From positions 40,675 through 104,674 of the forward strand of contig CAYTTY010000009.1 of assembly GCA_964440935.1 (NCBI GenBank): 64,000 nt of DNA, read 5' to 3'. Each line of letters begins with the position of its first letter. The stretch's first letter is position 1. Under the pieces are notes generated by a model. That model was not told the DNA's origin and ran no database searches. It saw only the letters and a program-made list of their open reading frames with translations. The stretch comes from WJJR01 sp964440935. GTDB taxonomy: Bacteria; Zixibacteria; MSB-5A5; WJJR01. Position numbers and translations under genes: made by a program. This document shows positions 18,864 to 27,758 of the stretch, in pieces.

Positions 18864-19316
18864 CTATAACTCCAACGGGAAAATTTCTCCTTGGTACGGC
18901 CAATCATTGGGATCGCTGACGAGATGGCGTCGTACGGGATTCTGTCGAATGTACTCCCATTTCTCTTCGGCTCCCTCTATGGATCGGATACGAGTATCCC
19001 AATGACCCGATTGCCAGCGGCACTTCGGTTGGCGATGCATACGGGTAAACATCGACTTCCAATAGGTAACCCAGTTATCCAGAGTGATCTCCAGCCCGCC
19101 ATGCCCCGCGATCAGATGAATGTGGTCCGGCATTATGATATAACGACCGACAAGCCAAGCCATAGCGTCTTGCCACACGGACTGCAATCGCAAATGCACT
19201 GTCTCGTCGGCCAGCTATGGGATGCGGTTCTTGATACAGACGGTCACGAATACGATGGTTGGACCGTTATTGGTGATGAACGTCCCATGAACGGGCCGTT
19301 TGCGTCGTGGTCTCAT
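18864..19316 (-). pseudogene. REP-associated tyrosine transposase, one in-frame stop
   Basis: Single-stranded DNA transposase of the RAYT/Y1 HUH family. On the minus strand, ATG at 19316 opens MRPRRKRPVHGTFITNNG, then IVFVTVCIKNRIP, a TAG stop (19215-19217), then LADETVHLRLQSVWQDAMAW. Next come YIIMPDHIHLIAG with the HxH metal motif, the WDTRIRS segment, and the family ending EKWEYIRQNPVRRHLVSDPN followed by DWPYQGE. Both halves are in the same frame and join without a gap; the stop falls where relatives normally have Trp, so one base change (TGG to TAG) explains it. The catalytic Tyr probably corresponds to Tyr in EKWEYIRQNP. Only the C-terminal piece from 19199 could still start at an ATG. 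Confidence 0.88.
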
Positions 19317-19412
19317 GGGCCCATGATACAAAACGACGAATTGTGGTGGTGATCATCTTTGACGGAACAATCAGAACATTGTCGGCGGGGCGAGACCCAA
19401 GGGCGAGGCCTG

Positions 19413-19592
19413 GGGAGGGCGAGGCTCCCGCCGAGCCGCTCTGGCGATCACAGGTTTTCCGACCGGATTTTGTATTCGCCCGCCACGATCCCCGAACGGT
19501 GTCCTCTTTTGGGAAACGTCCCCCGTGCGCGGGCGGCTCGGCGGGAGCCTCGCGTTCCCTATGCGGCGGCTCGGCGGGAGCCTCGCCCTCCC
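19413..19592. repeat. REP doublet, right copy, plus a half unit
   Basis: 19413-19559 is a second copy of the 146-base unit at 18662-18807, with few differences (for example GTATTCGCCC against GTATTGGCCC, and CGCGTTCCC in place of CGCCCTCCC at the end). An extra right-arm half unit, GGCTCGGCGGGAGCCTCGCC onward, lies at 19565-19592. Confidence 0.9.
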
Positions 19593-19746
19593 TAGGTTGC
19601 GCCCCCCCTTAGGTCGCGCGCTCCCGATGCCTTGCCCTCCCTCGGCGTCGGGCCAGGGTCGGACTCTTCAACGCGGGTGGATTGCCCACACTATGTCACG
19701 GATTACAACACGTGTTTCCCATCGACCGTTGGAGATTCTCACCCTC

Positions 19747-19778
19747 AAAAAAGAAGCCCCGCCTTTCGGCGGGGCTTC
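19747..19778 (-). terminator. Intrinsic terminator of the dockerin protein gene
   Basis: Eleven-base perfect stem (19753-19763 with 19768-19778) and a four-base loop, followed on the minus strand by six T. Confidence 0.92.
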
Positions 19779-19809
19779 GTGATGTGCTTCGATTGTACGA
19801 CGATCTGCT

Positions 19810-22800
19810 TTAGAACGTGAAGCGCCACTCGCCCTGCGGAGCGGGGCCGAGGCCAGTCACGTAGACAAGCAGATAGCTCTCGTCAGCGGCATCCACACCA
19901 CCACTCAGATCAACGTCGCCGTTGTAGGCATCCGGATAAATCTGATTTCCGGACAGCAACCAGCAAACGTCGAGCAGGTTGACGGTGTTGTCGTCGTTGA
20001 CGTCGCCGCGGGCAAAGCCAGCCCATTTGGCCGCACGTGCAGCCAATTCAACGGCACTGGCTTCCATCGCGTTCTCGTCACCCGTTGCCGCATCCACGGC
20101 GAACAGTGCTTCATGGAAGTTGATGGTGCCATTGGCCGGCAGCAACTGGCCCTTCATCGTGAGAATGCCACCCCAGTCTTGTTCTGGGAATGTGCTTTCC
20201 GTCGGGTCAGACGGACCGGTCTCATACTGCGGCGTACGAGCCACGGCGACCTCCCACAGCTCTTCCCAAGGATCGGCGTCTTGGCCACCCTGCCACGGTC
20301 CGTCATACAGACCGACGACAGCGCCGCTACCATCACCCTGACCGAACGGATTGATACGCTGCGGACGATTCGCAGTCGGATCAATGCCACCGTAGGCGGT
20401 CGGCAGATTCGGATCGAAGACACCAAACGCCAATGTCGGTGAGGCAAAATCATAGATCAGGTAGCCGTTGAACGCGAGGCTGTGGAAGCCGACGTTCGTG
20501 GCGAAGTTCGGGCGAACATCCCAGTCGTGGAATGAACCACCATAGATCGGACCCTTGTCGACACCGTCACGGTCGGTGACTTCCCAACGACGGAGCTTGA
20601 AGTCGCCGTAGAGCGGATCGTACGCACCGACTTCGATGGCGACGATACGGGTTCCGACGGCTTCGCCGAAGGTTCCGACGCGCGCGAGGTTGGTGTCCAC
20701 GTACGCGGTCCGAATCCACTCACCGTTGATTTCGGTCGCTGTACCCGGGCAACCGCCTTCACGCTTGTAGCCCAACAGGACGTCTTCGGCACCCTGGAAG
20801 TCGCAACTCGGACCCGGGAACGGATCCGGAAGGAACTCGTTCTCGTAGTTGTCGTAGACGTTCGCCTGATGGAACTGGGCGATCGGCGGGACCACGGTGC
20901 TGTCCCACTCACCGGCAAGGTAGAAGCCAGCATCATAGACATCCTGCGAACCGGTGCCATCCCAGTCGAGGTCGTTGGCTTCATCGTCGTCACCGAGCTG
21001 GCCATCGTTGTAGACCGTCTCGACGCGTTCGACGTCCAGCGTGTTCCATTCGAGAACTGTGCTGGCGTTGAAGCAACCACCCTGATAACGGATGGTGAGC
21101 AACGGATGCGTGCCCCAGAGGACGCGATCCGGATCATTGCTCACGAACTCGATGATTTCATCGTCAATACCGCGTTCGAGACCGGTACCGTCGTACAGCC
21201 AGTCGACGTCAGTCGTCGCACCGGCGGTCAACGGATCGGTGACGGTCACGCCGGAGGTGCGAACGATTGCCGCACCCGCCGCCATGCGGGTATTGTTCCG
21301 ATCACGGTCGTCTTTCGGCTTCAGAGCTGAGCTCAGCTCAGTCATCTTCTGATCATACCGTGTGAGTTCGTTGTCATACGCATCCAGCAGGATACGCTGG
21401 GTCTTGTCGAGGGTACCCGGCTGGTAGTAGACGTTGTAATTGGCGTCGATCGAGCGGTTCGCCACAGCGGCCGCCATCTGCGACTGCGTGCTGGTGAACC
21501 GGTTCGACACGACATCCGGTGCCGGATCATAGATGTTGAATCCGGTGAAGTCCAGATCATCACAACCGATGTTGCTGAGAACGTCCGGTTCGGTGTACGG
21601 GACACCCGCACCGGTGCCGAACTCAACACCAATCAGAGTTGAGTAGACGTTCTGCTTAACGATCGGACGAATGCCGCTGTTGAATTCATACGCGGCAATC
21701 ATGCCGCCGGAGCCCGGCGAAACACCGCCCGACCGCGTCGACAGAATGGCGTAGTTGGTGGTGCCGGCCACATCCGACGATACCGCGGTACCGTTGACCA
21801 GGCTGAAGAACGGCACTTCGATGTCCCAGACGGGTACGAAGTTGACCAGGTCAAGCAGCCACCACTTGCCGTTACGATCGCCGGCGAACATGTAGTTGTC
21901 GCATGTGATCGTGACGTGCTGCGGAACCATGAACACGCCGTCCCCGGCAAAGTTATGAACCGGAGCACCGGTGTTCTTGTCGATGGCGAAGACACCACCC
22001 TGATCGAGTCCGTCGAGGTTGCAATAGACAAAGTTACGGCCAATGGCCGGTGCGCCATACAGCGAACGCTGCTGGCTGAACGACCACGTCGCCGTGCCGG
22101 CGGCTTTGTCAATTTTGTAACGGTAACCGCTGGTTCCGGTCAAGCCTGAACTGCTGGCGTAGAGATCGCCACCGTCCAGTGAGACGCCTGCCGGGAAGCC
22201 GTCAGCGTTACCACTGACAAAGTTCCAGTTAATCGCGCCCGTGGCCGCATCGATACTGTAAATGGAGCCATTTGCCAATCCGGCATCGGCCGTACCGACA
22301 AACAGATCGGTACCGTCAAAGGCGGCATTGTGGATAATGCCCGCATCGAGCGTAATCGGATTGGTTGCCCAACCGCCGAACAATGTACCGTCGAGCGCAT
22401 TGAACGCAAACAGATCACCCTCTTCGGTGCCGATGACGACGATGTCAAGACTGGAGATGTACACGGCTGCGCCAAAGCGCTGCGTGCCGCCGAGACCCGG
22501 ACCGGTCGCGCCGGGGAACGGACTGTTCGCCCAGTTGGCTGCCGTGAGGTCGAGATCCCATTGGCTGATCGCCTGGGCTGTACCGCCCGTCAGGTAGGCG
22601 AAGCCGCCATCCACTGTGACGTTGCCACGGTTGGATGAGAAGATGTACGGCGTTCCAGAGACCTGATTGCCCGGAGCACCAGTGGCCAGATCAAAGACCT
22701 GGGTCTCCTGGTCGCTGGAAATGTAGACACGATCTTCGGCCACAGTGGCCTGGGTGAAGCTCATCAGGTTGGGCAGATCGGCAAACCAGACCGGGTTGAG

Positions 22801-24264
22801 CTGGCATGGATCACCGACTTCGATCGTGGTGGCCGAGGTGCGTTCGTAGTCGTGTGCAAAGGTGTTCCAGTCGTCCGGACCCGGAGCCGCACACGCCACT
22901 TCTTCCGCCTCGACCTCTTCACAACAGATGAAGGCCTCGTAGACCAGGTCGTAGTCGCCGCCGAAGACCTCATCCATGTAGACCCAATCCGGAATCACAC
23001 CGGCGAAGAAACCGCTGCGTCCCGTGGGTGTGCCACCGTCGTCGGTCAGGACCGAGATGATATCGGTGGCCGGGTCGGGTGTGTTCCCGGAGAGACCGAC
23101 GGAGACGATGATATCCTCACCCGGACCGAACTCATAGTCCGTGAAATCGACGACCGTCCAATCCGGGAAACAGTTGATCTGGCTGAACGGAATATCGATT
23201 GACTCGACGTGGTTCGGATCGAGCGGATCGTACGGAGTTCCGAAGGCCATCGGATACATCCGTCCACCGAAGGTCGGACCATTCGTGCCCCACAAGGTGA
23301 CACGGTAAGTCGGCTCGGTGCCTTCCGTACCCGGACAGTACGCTGCGAAGCGGAAGGTCTGCAACGTACAGGAGACGTCGGCGGTGTAGCGCGTGAAGTA
23401 GTCGTCCGCACCGTTGGCGTTTGGAGCCTGCCAGAAATAGGCCACGCCATCGTACCACGACTGGAAGTCGCAGATACCCGGCAGACCCGGGCAGGCGTTC
23501 TGATCGTAGGCGTTGCCTTCGGACCAGAGTTCCAGGTTCCAAACAAAGCCGAAGCTTTCGAGATCCTGGAAACCACTGCCAAAGTCATTGTAGGTGTAAC
23601 ATGATGTGATACCGTTGCTGCCGTCGTCGACAATAATGTCAACCACGTCAGCACCGAGAAAGTCTGCGAAATACGCACCCGCGAAATACGGATCGAAGAC
23701 GCAGCACTCGGCCGCGATCGGCAGGTTCAAGATGTAGAAGCCGGGGCCTCCCACCGTGAAGTCCAACGCGTACAGCGGTCCAGCACAAAGGATGTTACCG
23801 GGCACTGGGCAGGCAAAATCGCCGGCATTCTCGTAGACAAGCGGCTGGATGTTGTAGACACCGGCCACTTGAACCAGAAGTGCCCAGTTGATTGCGGTGA
23901 CATCAAACGTATACAAATCGCTGAGTCCCGCACATGAGCCAAGTTCTTCGGGGTCCTGGTAGACGGCGTAGAACTCATCACCTAAGAACCAACCACCAAT
24001 AAAGTAGGCGGATCCGGTTTGCCATTCGCCGTCACAGAAGGTTGCCGCAGTACGCGAGACACCGGCTTGGATGTTCGTAGGAACATCTGTGAGCTGTGTT
24101 GCCGAGCCCACAGGCCCCTTCTCGATCCCGCGCGCAATGTACGGCAGCGGCTGCGCATCAAGGGTCAAATTAGTCCCCGGATCGACGCGCGCTTCTGTCA
24201 CGCCCAAAGGCAATACCAGGAGCAGTCCGAAGAGCAAAACTGCTACTAGGGGTTTTTTGTGCAT
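19810..24264 (-). CDS. Secreted PQQ-propeller protein with C-terminal dockerin-like repeats
   Basis: A 1484-residue exported protein. The signal peptide is MHKKPLVAVLLFGLLLVLPL followed by a small-residue cleavage region. Residues about 30-460 are beta-rich and aromatic, possibly carbohydrate-binding-like folds. A PQQ/quinoprotein-like propeller follows at about 468-815 (repeated AFDGTDLFVGT, IYSIDAATGAINW, VFAIDKNTGAPVHNF). The end, about 1411-1469, has two calcium-loop repeats: GDVNDDNTVNLLDVCWLL and GDVDLSGGVDAADESYLLVY. Unlike its giant neighbours it lacks an NYPNPFN sorting domain. AAGGAGG lies ten bases before the ATG. No enzymatic residues can be assigned; a surface-exposed structural or binding role is inferred. 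Confidence 0.85.
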   Translation of the reverse strand: MHKKPLVAVLLFGLLLVLPLGVTEARVDPGTNLTLDAQPLPYIARGIEKGPVGSATQLTDVPTNIQAGVSRTAATFCDGEWQTGSAYFIGGWFLGDEFYAVYQDPEELGSCAGLSDLYTFDVTAINWALLVQVAGVYNIQPLVYENAGDFACPVPGNILCAGPLYALDFTVGGPGFYILNLPIAAECCVFDPYFAGAYFADFLGADVVDIIVDDGSNGITSCYTYNDFGSGFQDLESFGFVWNLELWSEGNAYDQNACPGLPGICDFQSWYDGVAYFWQAPNANGADDYFTRYTADVSCTLQTFRFAAYCPGTEGTEPTYRVTLWGTNGPTFGGRMYPMAFGTPYDPLDPNHVESIDIPFSQINCFPDWTVVDFTDYEFGPGEDIIVSVGLSGNTPDPATDIISVLTDDGGTPTGRSGFFAGVIPDWVYMDEVFGGDYDLVYEAFICCEEVEAEEVACAAPGPDDWNTFAHDYERTSATTIEVGDPCQLNPVWFADLPNLMSFTQATVAEDRVYISSDQETQVFDLATGAPGNQVSGTPYIFSSNRGNVTVDGGFAYLTGGTAQAISQWDLDLTAANWANSPFPGATGPGLGGTQRFGAAVYISSLDIVVIGTEEGDLFAFNALDGTLFGGWATNPITLDAGIIHNAAFDGTDLFVGTADAGLANGSIYSIDAATGAINWNFVSGNADGFPAGVSLDGGDLYASSSGLTGTSGYRYKIDKAAGTATWSFSQQRSLYGAPAIGRNFVYCNLDGLDQGGVFAIDKNTGAPVHNFAGDGVFMVPQHVTITCDNYMFAGDRNGKWWLLDLVNFVPVWDIEVPFFSLVNGTAVSSDVAGTTNYAILSTRSGGVSPGSGGMIAAYEFNSGIRPIVKQNVYSTLIGVEFGTGAGVPYTEPDVLSNIGCDDLDFTGFNIYDPAPDVVSNRFTSTQSQMAAAVANRSIDANYNVYYQPGTLDKTQRILLDAYDNELTRYDQKMTELSSALKPKDDRDRNNTRMAAGAAIVRTSGVTVTDPLTAGATTDVDWLYDGTGLERGIDDEIIEFVSNDPDRVLWGTHPLLTIRYQGGCFNASTVLEWNTLDVERVETVYNDGQLGDDDEANDLDWDGTGSQDVYDAGFYLAGEWDSTVVPPIAQFHQANVYDNYENEFLPDPFPGPSCDFQGAEDVLLGYKREGGCPGTATEINGEWIRTAYVDTNLARVGTFGEAVGTRIVAIEVGAYDPLYGDFKLRRWEVTDRDGVDKGPIYGGSFHDWDVRPNFATNVGFHSLAFNGYLIYDFASPTLAFGVFDPNLPTAYGGIDPTANRPQRINPFGQGDGSGAVVGLYDGPWQGGQDADPWEELWEVAVARTPQYETGPSDPTESTFPEQDWGGILTMKGQLLPANGTINFHEALFAVDAATGDENAMEASAVELAARAAKWAGFARGDVNDDNTVNLLDVCWLLSGNQIYPDAYNGDVDLSGGVDAADESYLLVYVTGLGPAPQGEWRFTF

Positions 24265-24897
24265 TTAGAAATTCCTCCTTAAACAATTCTCAGATCATTG
24301 AAGATTTGGCCAACCGATCAGGAACACCCTTTGAAATCGATGGTGCTCCGTGACAGCAGAGGCTGACGCGCCTCTCACTTGCTGTATCGGTTTGTCGGCT
24401 GTTCTACTGTTCACATCACACTCGTTCCGTTCCTCATCGTTCAACCAGAATCCTCGAAAAGAAACACATCGGCTACCGCCACGACCATTTGCGATATGGT
24501 GTTCGGAGAGGGTCGTGATGACGGTCAACCGCTACGACGTTCCAGACAATCAGATAGAGATCGCCGGTTTGTCGCCAACGGGGAAATGGAAGCTTACAGA
24601 AGGGGCTCGGAGGAGAATACACTACCCCGTCCGGTCATTCCCCTTTCCCACGTTCGGAAAAGAACTACCGTCGGAAATTATTCAGCAGAAGAGTCTTGTC
24701 TGGCAGCCTAAGAGGGGGCCGCCCAATCCCTTTAAACGCTCGACCCCAAGATAATACCCCCCTGCCGTGCGTCAAGCGATTTTTGACGATTTTGTGCGTG
24801 AACAAGCCGCCTGCGATTGACTTGGGCCATCAGGGCCGCTATCCTCGCTACACGGACCGGGCAGTACATCTGACAACTGAAAAGACGAGGTGACGGT
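24265..24897. other. Divergent intergenic region
   Basis: Separates the minus-strand dockerin gene from the plus-strand sorted protein, so it should hold promoters for both. A plausible plus-strand promoter lies at 24817-24845. An open frame at 24350-24754 has no family resemblance or ribosome-binding site and I do not call it. Confidence 0.6.
24817..24845 (+). promoter_or_regulatory. Candidate sigma-70-type promoter
   Basis: TTGACT, a 17-base spacer, then TATCCT (5/6 and 4/6 consensus matches), placing the transcript start near 24852, about 46 bases before the ATG at 24898. Confidence 0.5.
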
Positions 24898-26514
24898 ATG
24901 GCGCGGGGGAACGGTACCCTTACGTGGCAATTGGCATTCGCTTTGTGGCTAATCGTCTTCAGCACTCAAACCGCTCATTCCCAATGTGAACCGGTGATCG
25001 ACCCAGCGATCTCGGTGGAGCCCGCCGGCGCAATTCGGGTAAACTGGGGCCATCCCCCATGCTCGCCGCCCCCAACAAATGATACAATTGTTAAGTATTC
25101 AGGCACTCTCACCCACCCATTCTACGTGCAAGGCCAAGAGAGCGAGGAGATTGTAGCGGTACCCCTTCCCGATCTCCCGCCGGGAGCTACCGTTCGGGCG
25201 GTGCGGACTTACGTGTTGGGCAGCGCAGAGGCCAGTCAGGACGACTGGCGCGAAAAGGCCGACTTGTGGTGCTCACTTCACTGGGAATCAAACGGTTACC
25301 CCGGTCAGCAGATCGGATACAGCCGCCATTGGACGTTGGGCGACCATGACTCGCTGTTCGGCGGCGGCTGGTACCGTGATACCACCGGCTGGGGCCTCGA
25401 CATTTCCGATACCTCAACCTTATGGCTTGCAATTCATTGGCTTCCGGGGACAGCATCGATTGTCCGATTGGGTGCAGATGGTCTCACAGCGCCGAGGGCC
25501 TATGTCGCTGGTGTGGGGGCCGATCCGGTGTGGAACACGATATGGAGTCCGGGATTGCTGATTGAGACCGATATCGAATACCCGACAGCAGTCAACCCGG
25601 AGGTTCTGGCACAGACCGTCAGAGTTGTACGGCAGGCTTGGAAAGACACCGGAGACACCAGTGTTGCCGTACTCGGTGTCGTCCCCGTGTGTGGTGAAGT
25701 CGTCACCGACGATGATCCGCCGGCCGCGTCGTGGGTTCGTTACGGTCTTGTATCATCATGCGATACAGTCGATTCCGATACGGCTTGGACAGCGACGCTG
25801 GAGACACCGGCAGACGTATCCGCTGCGGTTGTTCCGGGGTATTTGTCGCTGGTCCTTCAAACAGGAGAGCGGGAGGCCCTGTCACTGGAACTGGTCAGCA
25901 CCGACCCCGACAGTCTCTATATGTCCATCTCCCAAGTGGATACTGTGAATTGGCGGTCTGGACCGAATGTCAGCATCGTTCCGAAAGAAGCGACCCTGGA
26001 GCCGGGCGGCGTACTGTCATGCACGCTTCATGTTGATGCCTCCGGGATCGAAGCCGGATTCTACTCCACCGTCCTGGGGTTCGACGTGAGGGATTTGCGT
26101 ACCGGAGGCGAGAGGGCCTTCGAAGTCCTGTTCGAAGTCATTGTTGATCAACAGACTGACGTTGCCGACATCGGATTCGATGGGGATCGATCTGGAGCGT
26201 GGGGCATTCGGCCGACACAGAATCCGTTCAGCGGCCCCCTGACCATAGAGATTGTTCCATTGACACCGTTAACCGGCGGCGAATCCGGAGCGTCTACACC
26301 AATCGAATTGAATCGTGAGATCGAAGTTGCTGTCTACGATATTCTTGGCAGAGTTGTCTCACGACCGAGGTTGGGGACGACGAGTCTCGGCAGCATGGGA
26401 ATGCACCCGACAATTCGAATCGAAGATTCAACCACCTGGCCGTCGGGTGTGTATATTTGTCGCGTGCAGATTGGATCGATGGTCCGATCGATGAAGCTGG
26501 TGCACCTGAAGTAG
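24898..26514 (+). CDS. Secreted protein with C-terminal sorting domain
   Basis: A 538-residue exported protein. The signal sequence (LTWQLAFALWLIVF, cleavage near AHSQ) is followed by a beta-rich region of no recognised family; a segment at about 340-400 (VSIVPKEATLEPGGVLSCTL) looks like an Ig-like or abnormal-spindle-like fold. The last 90 residues match the type A sorting/FlgD-like tail of FCB bacteria: PTQNPFSGPLTIEIV, then EVAVYDILGRVVSRP, then WPSGVYICRVQIG and a basic end. Such tails direct export by the type IX system in Bacteroidetes; its presence here is inferred. The DUF1573 protein follows 24 bases later, so the two may share a transcript. Confidence 0.8.
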   Translation: MARGNGTLTWQLAFALWLIVFSTQTAHSQCEPVIDPAISVEPAGAIRVNWGHPPCSPPPTNDTIVKYSGTLTHPFYVQGQESEEIVAVPLPDLPPGATVRAVRTYVLGSAEASQDDWREKADLWCSLHWESNGYPGQQIGYSRHWTLGDHDSLFGGGWYRDTTGWGLDISDTSTLWLAIHWLPGTASIVRLGADGLTAPRAYVAGVGADPVWNTIWSPGLLIETDIEYPTAVNPEVLAQTVRVVRQAWKDTGDTSVAVLGVVPVCGEVVTDDDPPAASWVRYGLVSSCDTVDSDTAWTATLETPADVSAAVVPGYLSLVLQTGEREALSLELVSTDPDSLYMSISQVDTVNWRSGPNVSIVPKEATLEPGGVLSCTLHVDASGIEAGFYSTVLGFDVRDLRTGGERAFEVLFEVIVDQQTDVADIGFDGDRSGAWGIRPTQNPFSGPLTIEIVPLTPLTGGESGASTPIELNREIEVAVYDILGRVVSRPRLGTTSLGSMGMHPTIRIEDSTTWPSGVYICRVQIGSMVRSMKLVHLK

Positions 26515-26538
26515 ACAATACTTGGGGAGAGTTGGTTT

Positions 26539-27243
26539 ATGGCTTCAAGGTTTTGTGGGTCAGTGACTTGTGTTGTATGTGCGGCCTGTGTTCTAATGGG
26601 CGGAATGGCACTGGCGGCTGATTCGACGCTACGAGTGGTCCCCGAGTCGTTTGATTTTGGCTTTGTGCCGATCGATGCGACGGTTTACGGGCACTATTGG
26701 CTGGCCAACGACGGGGTGGATTCGATTCATATACAAGAAGTTAAGCCCCAGTGTGGGTGTACCGCTGCACCGCTGACACAAGACTATATCGCTCCATCTG
26801 ATTCGCTCTACCTGGAAATTGCCTTCAATTCGAAGGGCATGCATGGGTGGGTGCATAAGCTGATCAATGTCTTTTACGACGACACGGCGGCCTCGCCGGC
26901 GCAGTTGTATTTCAGTGCCAAGGTGGGTGAGACAACCGGCGATATTGTCGCCAGCCCGATGGGCGCGTACTTCGATGATTACGATAAGATTAAAGAAGAC
27001 ATCGTGTTAGAGAACATGGGCGAGGATGTGTACGAGATTGGGGTCGGTGCTGCACCGCCCCCGTACATTGACTACACGTTCGACCGCGACAGCCTACCGC
27101 CAGGGGCGCGTGCGGTGATGACTGTCCATTTGGGGGACTCAATTCCGCTGGGGTTATTTCAGACCTCGATGACGCTCATTCTTGACGGTCCGATTCCGCA
27201 CACGATTTCCATTCCCATCAAGGGGACGGGATATGTACGGTAA
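26539..27243 (+). CDS. Exported DUF1573-domain protein
   Basis: A 234-residue protein with an N-terminal signal sequence (VVCAACVLMGGMALA) and a DUF1573 domain recognised by FDFGFVPIDATVYGHYWLAN and IQEVKPQCGCTAAPL (Cys-72, Cys-74). The domain is an immunoglobulin-like fold common in envelope proteins of FCB bacteria; its function is unknown. A second related fold seems to occupy the C-terminal half (YFDDYDKIKEDIVLENMGED). Probably co-transcribed with the sorted protein upstream. Confidence 0.85.
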   Translation: MASRFCGSVTCVVCAACVLMGGMALAADSTLRVVPESFDFGFVPIDATVYGHYWLANDGVDSIHIQEVKPQCGCTAAPLTQDYIAPSDSLYLEIAFNSKGMHGWVHKLINVFYDDTAASPAQLYFSAKVGETTGDIVASPMGAYFDDYDKIKEDIVLENMGEDVYEIGVGAAPPPYIDYTFDRDSLPPGARAVMTVHLGDSIPLGLFQTSMTLILDGPIPHTISIPIKGTGYVR

Positions 27244-27320
27244 ATCCCCTTGCCGGACGGTTTCCGTATCGCCTGATTGCAGTTGGTTTTGACCCGTGCT
27301 GTCATAAGCCAAGGCCTTTT

Positions 27321-27755
27321 ATGTCATACACTTACGAGTTTCTGCCGGATGTCGCTCTGGCCGATATCGCCTATCGTGTCAACGCTGAGAGCCTGGCCGA
27401 TCTGTTCTGTGGGGCAGCGGAGGGGCTGACACGGGTTTTGGTTGGATCCGACGGTGTCGGATCGGATCAGCAGCAGCCCCTGTCGCTGGAAGAGGACAAC
27501 ATCACCGATGCACTCCACTCGTTTCTGTCGGAAATCGTCTATCTCAAGGACGCCCATTCGTTTCTGGTCCATCATGTCGATTTGCGGGTCGCCGAGACAA
27601 CACCGCTGGTCAGTGTCACCGGGACATTCCATGGGGACACGATCGATCCATCGCGTCATGAACTCGGCCAGGACGTCAAGGCGATTACGTATCACATGTT
27701 CGAAGCCGGACGGAATGCGCAGGGATACTATGCTCAAGTTGTTTTGGACATTTGA
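27321..27755 (+). CDS. Archease, RtcB cofactor protein
   Basis: A 144-residue protein that helps RtcB turn over by promoting guanylylation. Similarity covers the full length: ALADIAYRVNAESLADLF corresponds to the N-terminal family block, then ALHSFLSEIVYLKD, RHELGQDVKAITYHMF and the invariant end YAQVVLDI with its metal-binding Asp. The first block normally reads HTAD; here it is ALAD, keeping the Asp but losing His-Thr. RtcB starts three bases after its stop, so the pair is translationally coupled. Confidence 0.9.
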   Translation: MSYTYEFLPDVALADIAYRVNAESLADLFCGAAEGLTRVLVGSDGVGSDQQQPLSLEEDNITDALHSFLSEIVYLKDAHSFLVHHVDLRVAETTPLVSVTGTFHGDTIDPSRHELGQDVKAITYHMFEAGRNAQGYYAQVVLDI

Positions 27756-27758
27756 CTT

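Larger units (their letters stand above)
19317..19809. other. Non-coding region with REP units and a terminator
   Basis: Upstream flank of the transposase remnant, then the right REP doublet (19413-19559) and a half unit (19565-19592), followed by about 150 bases in which I see nothing, and the terminator of the next minus-strand gene. Confidence 0.65.

Noticed and set aside
24350..24754. Plus-strand open frame in the divergent intergenic region
   Set aside because: No ribosome-binding site, no domain, and composition unlike the neighbouring genes.
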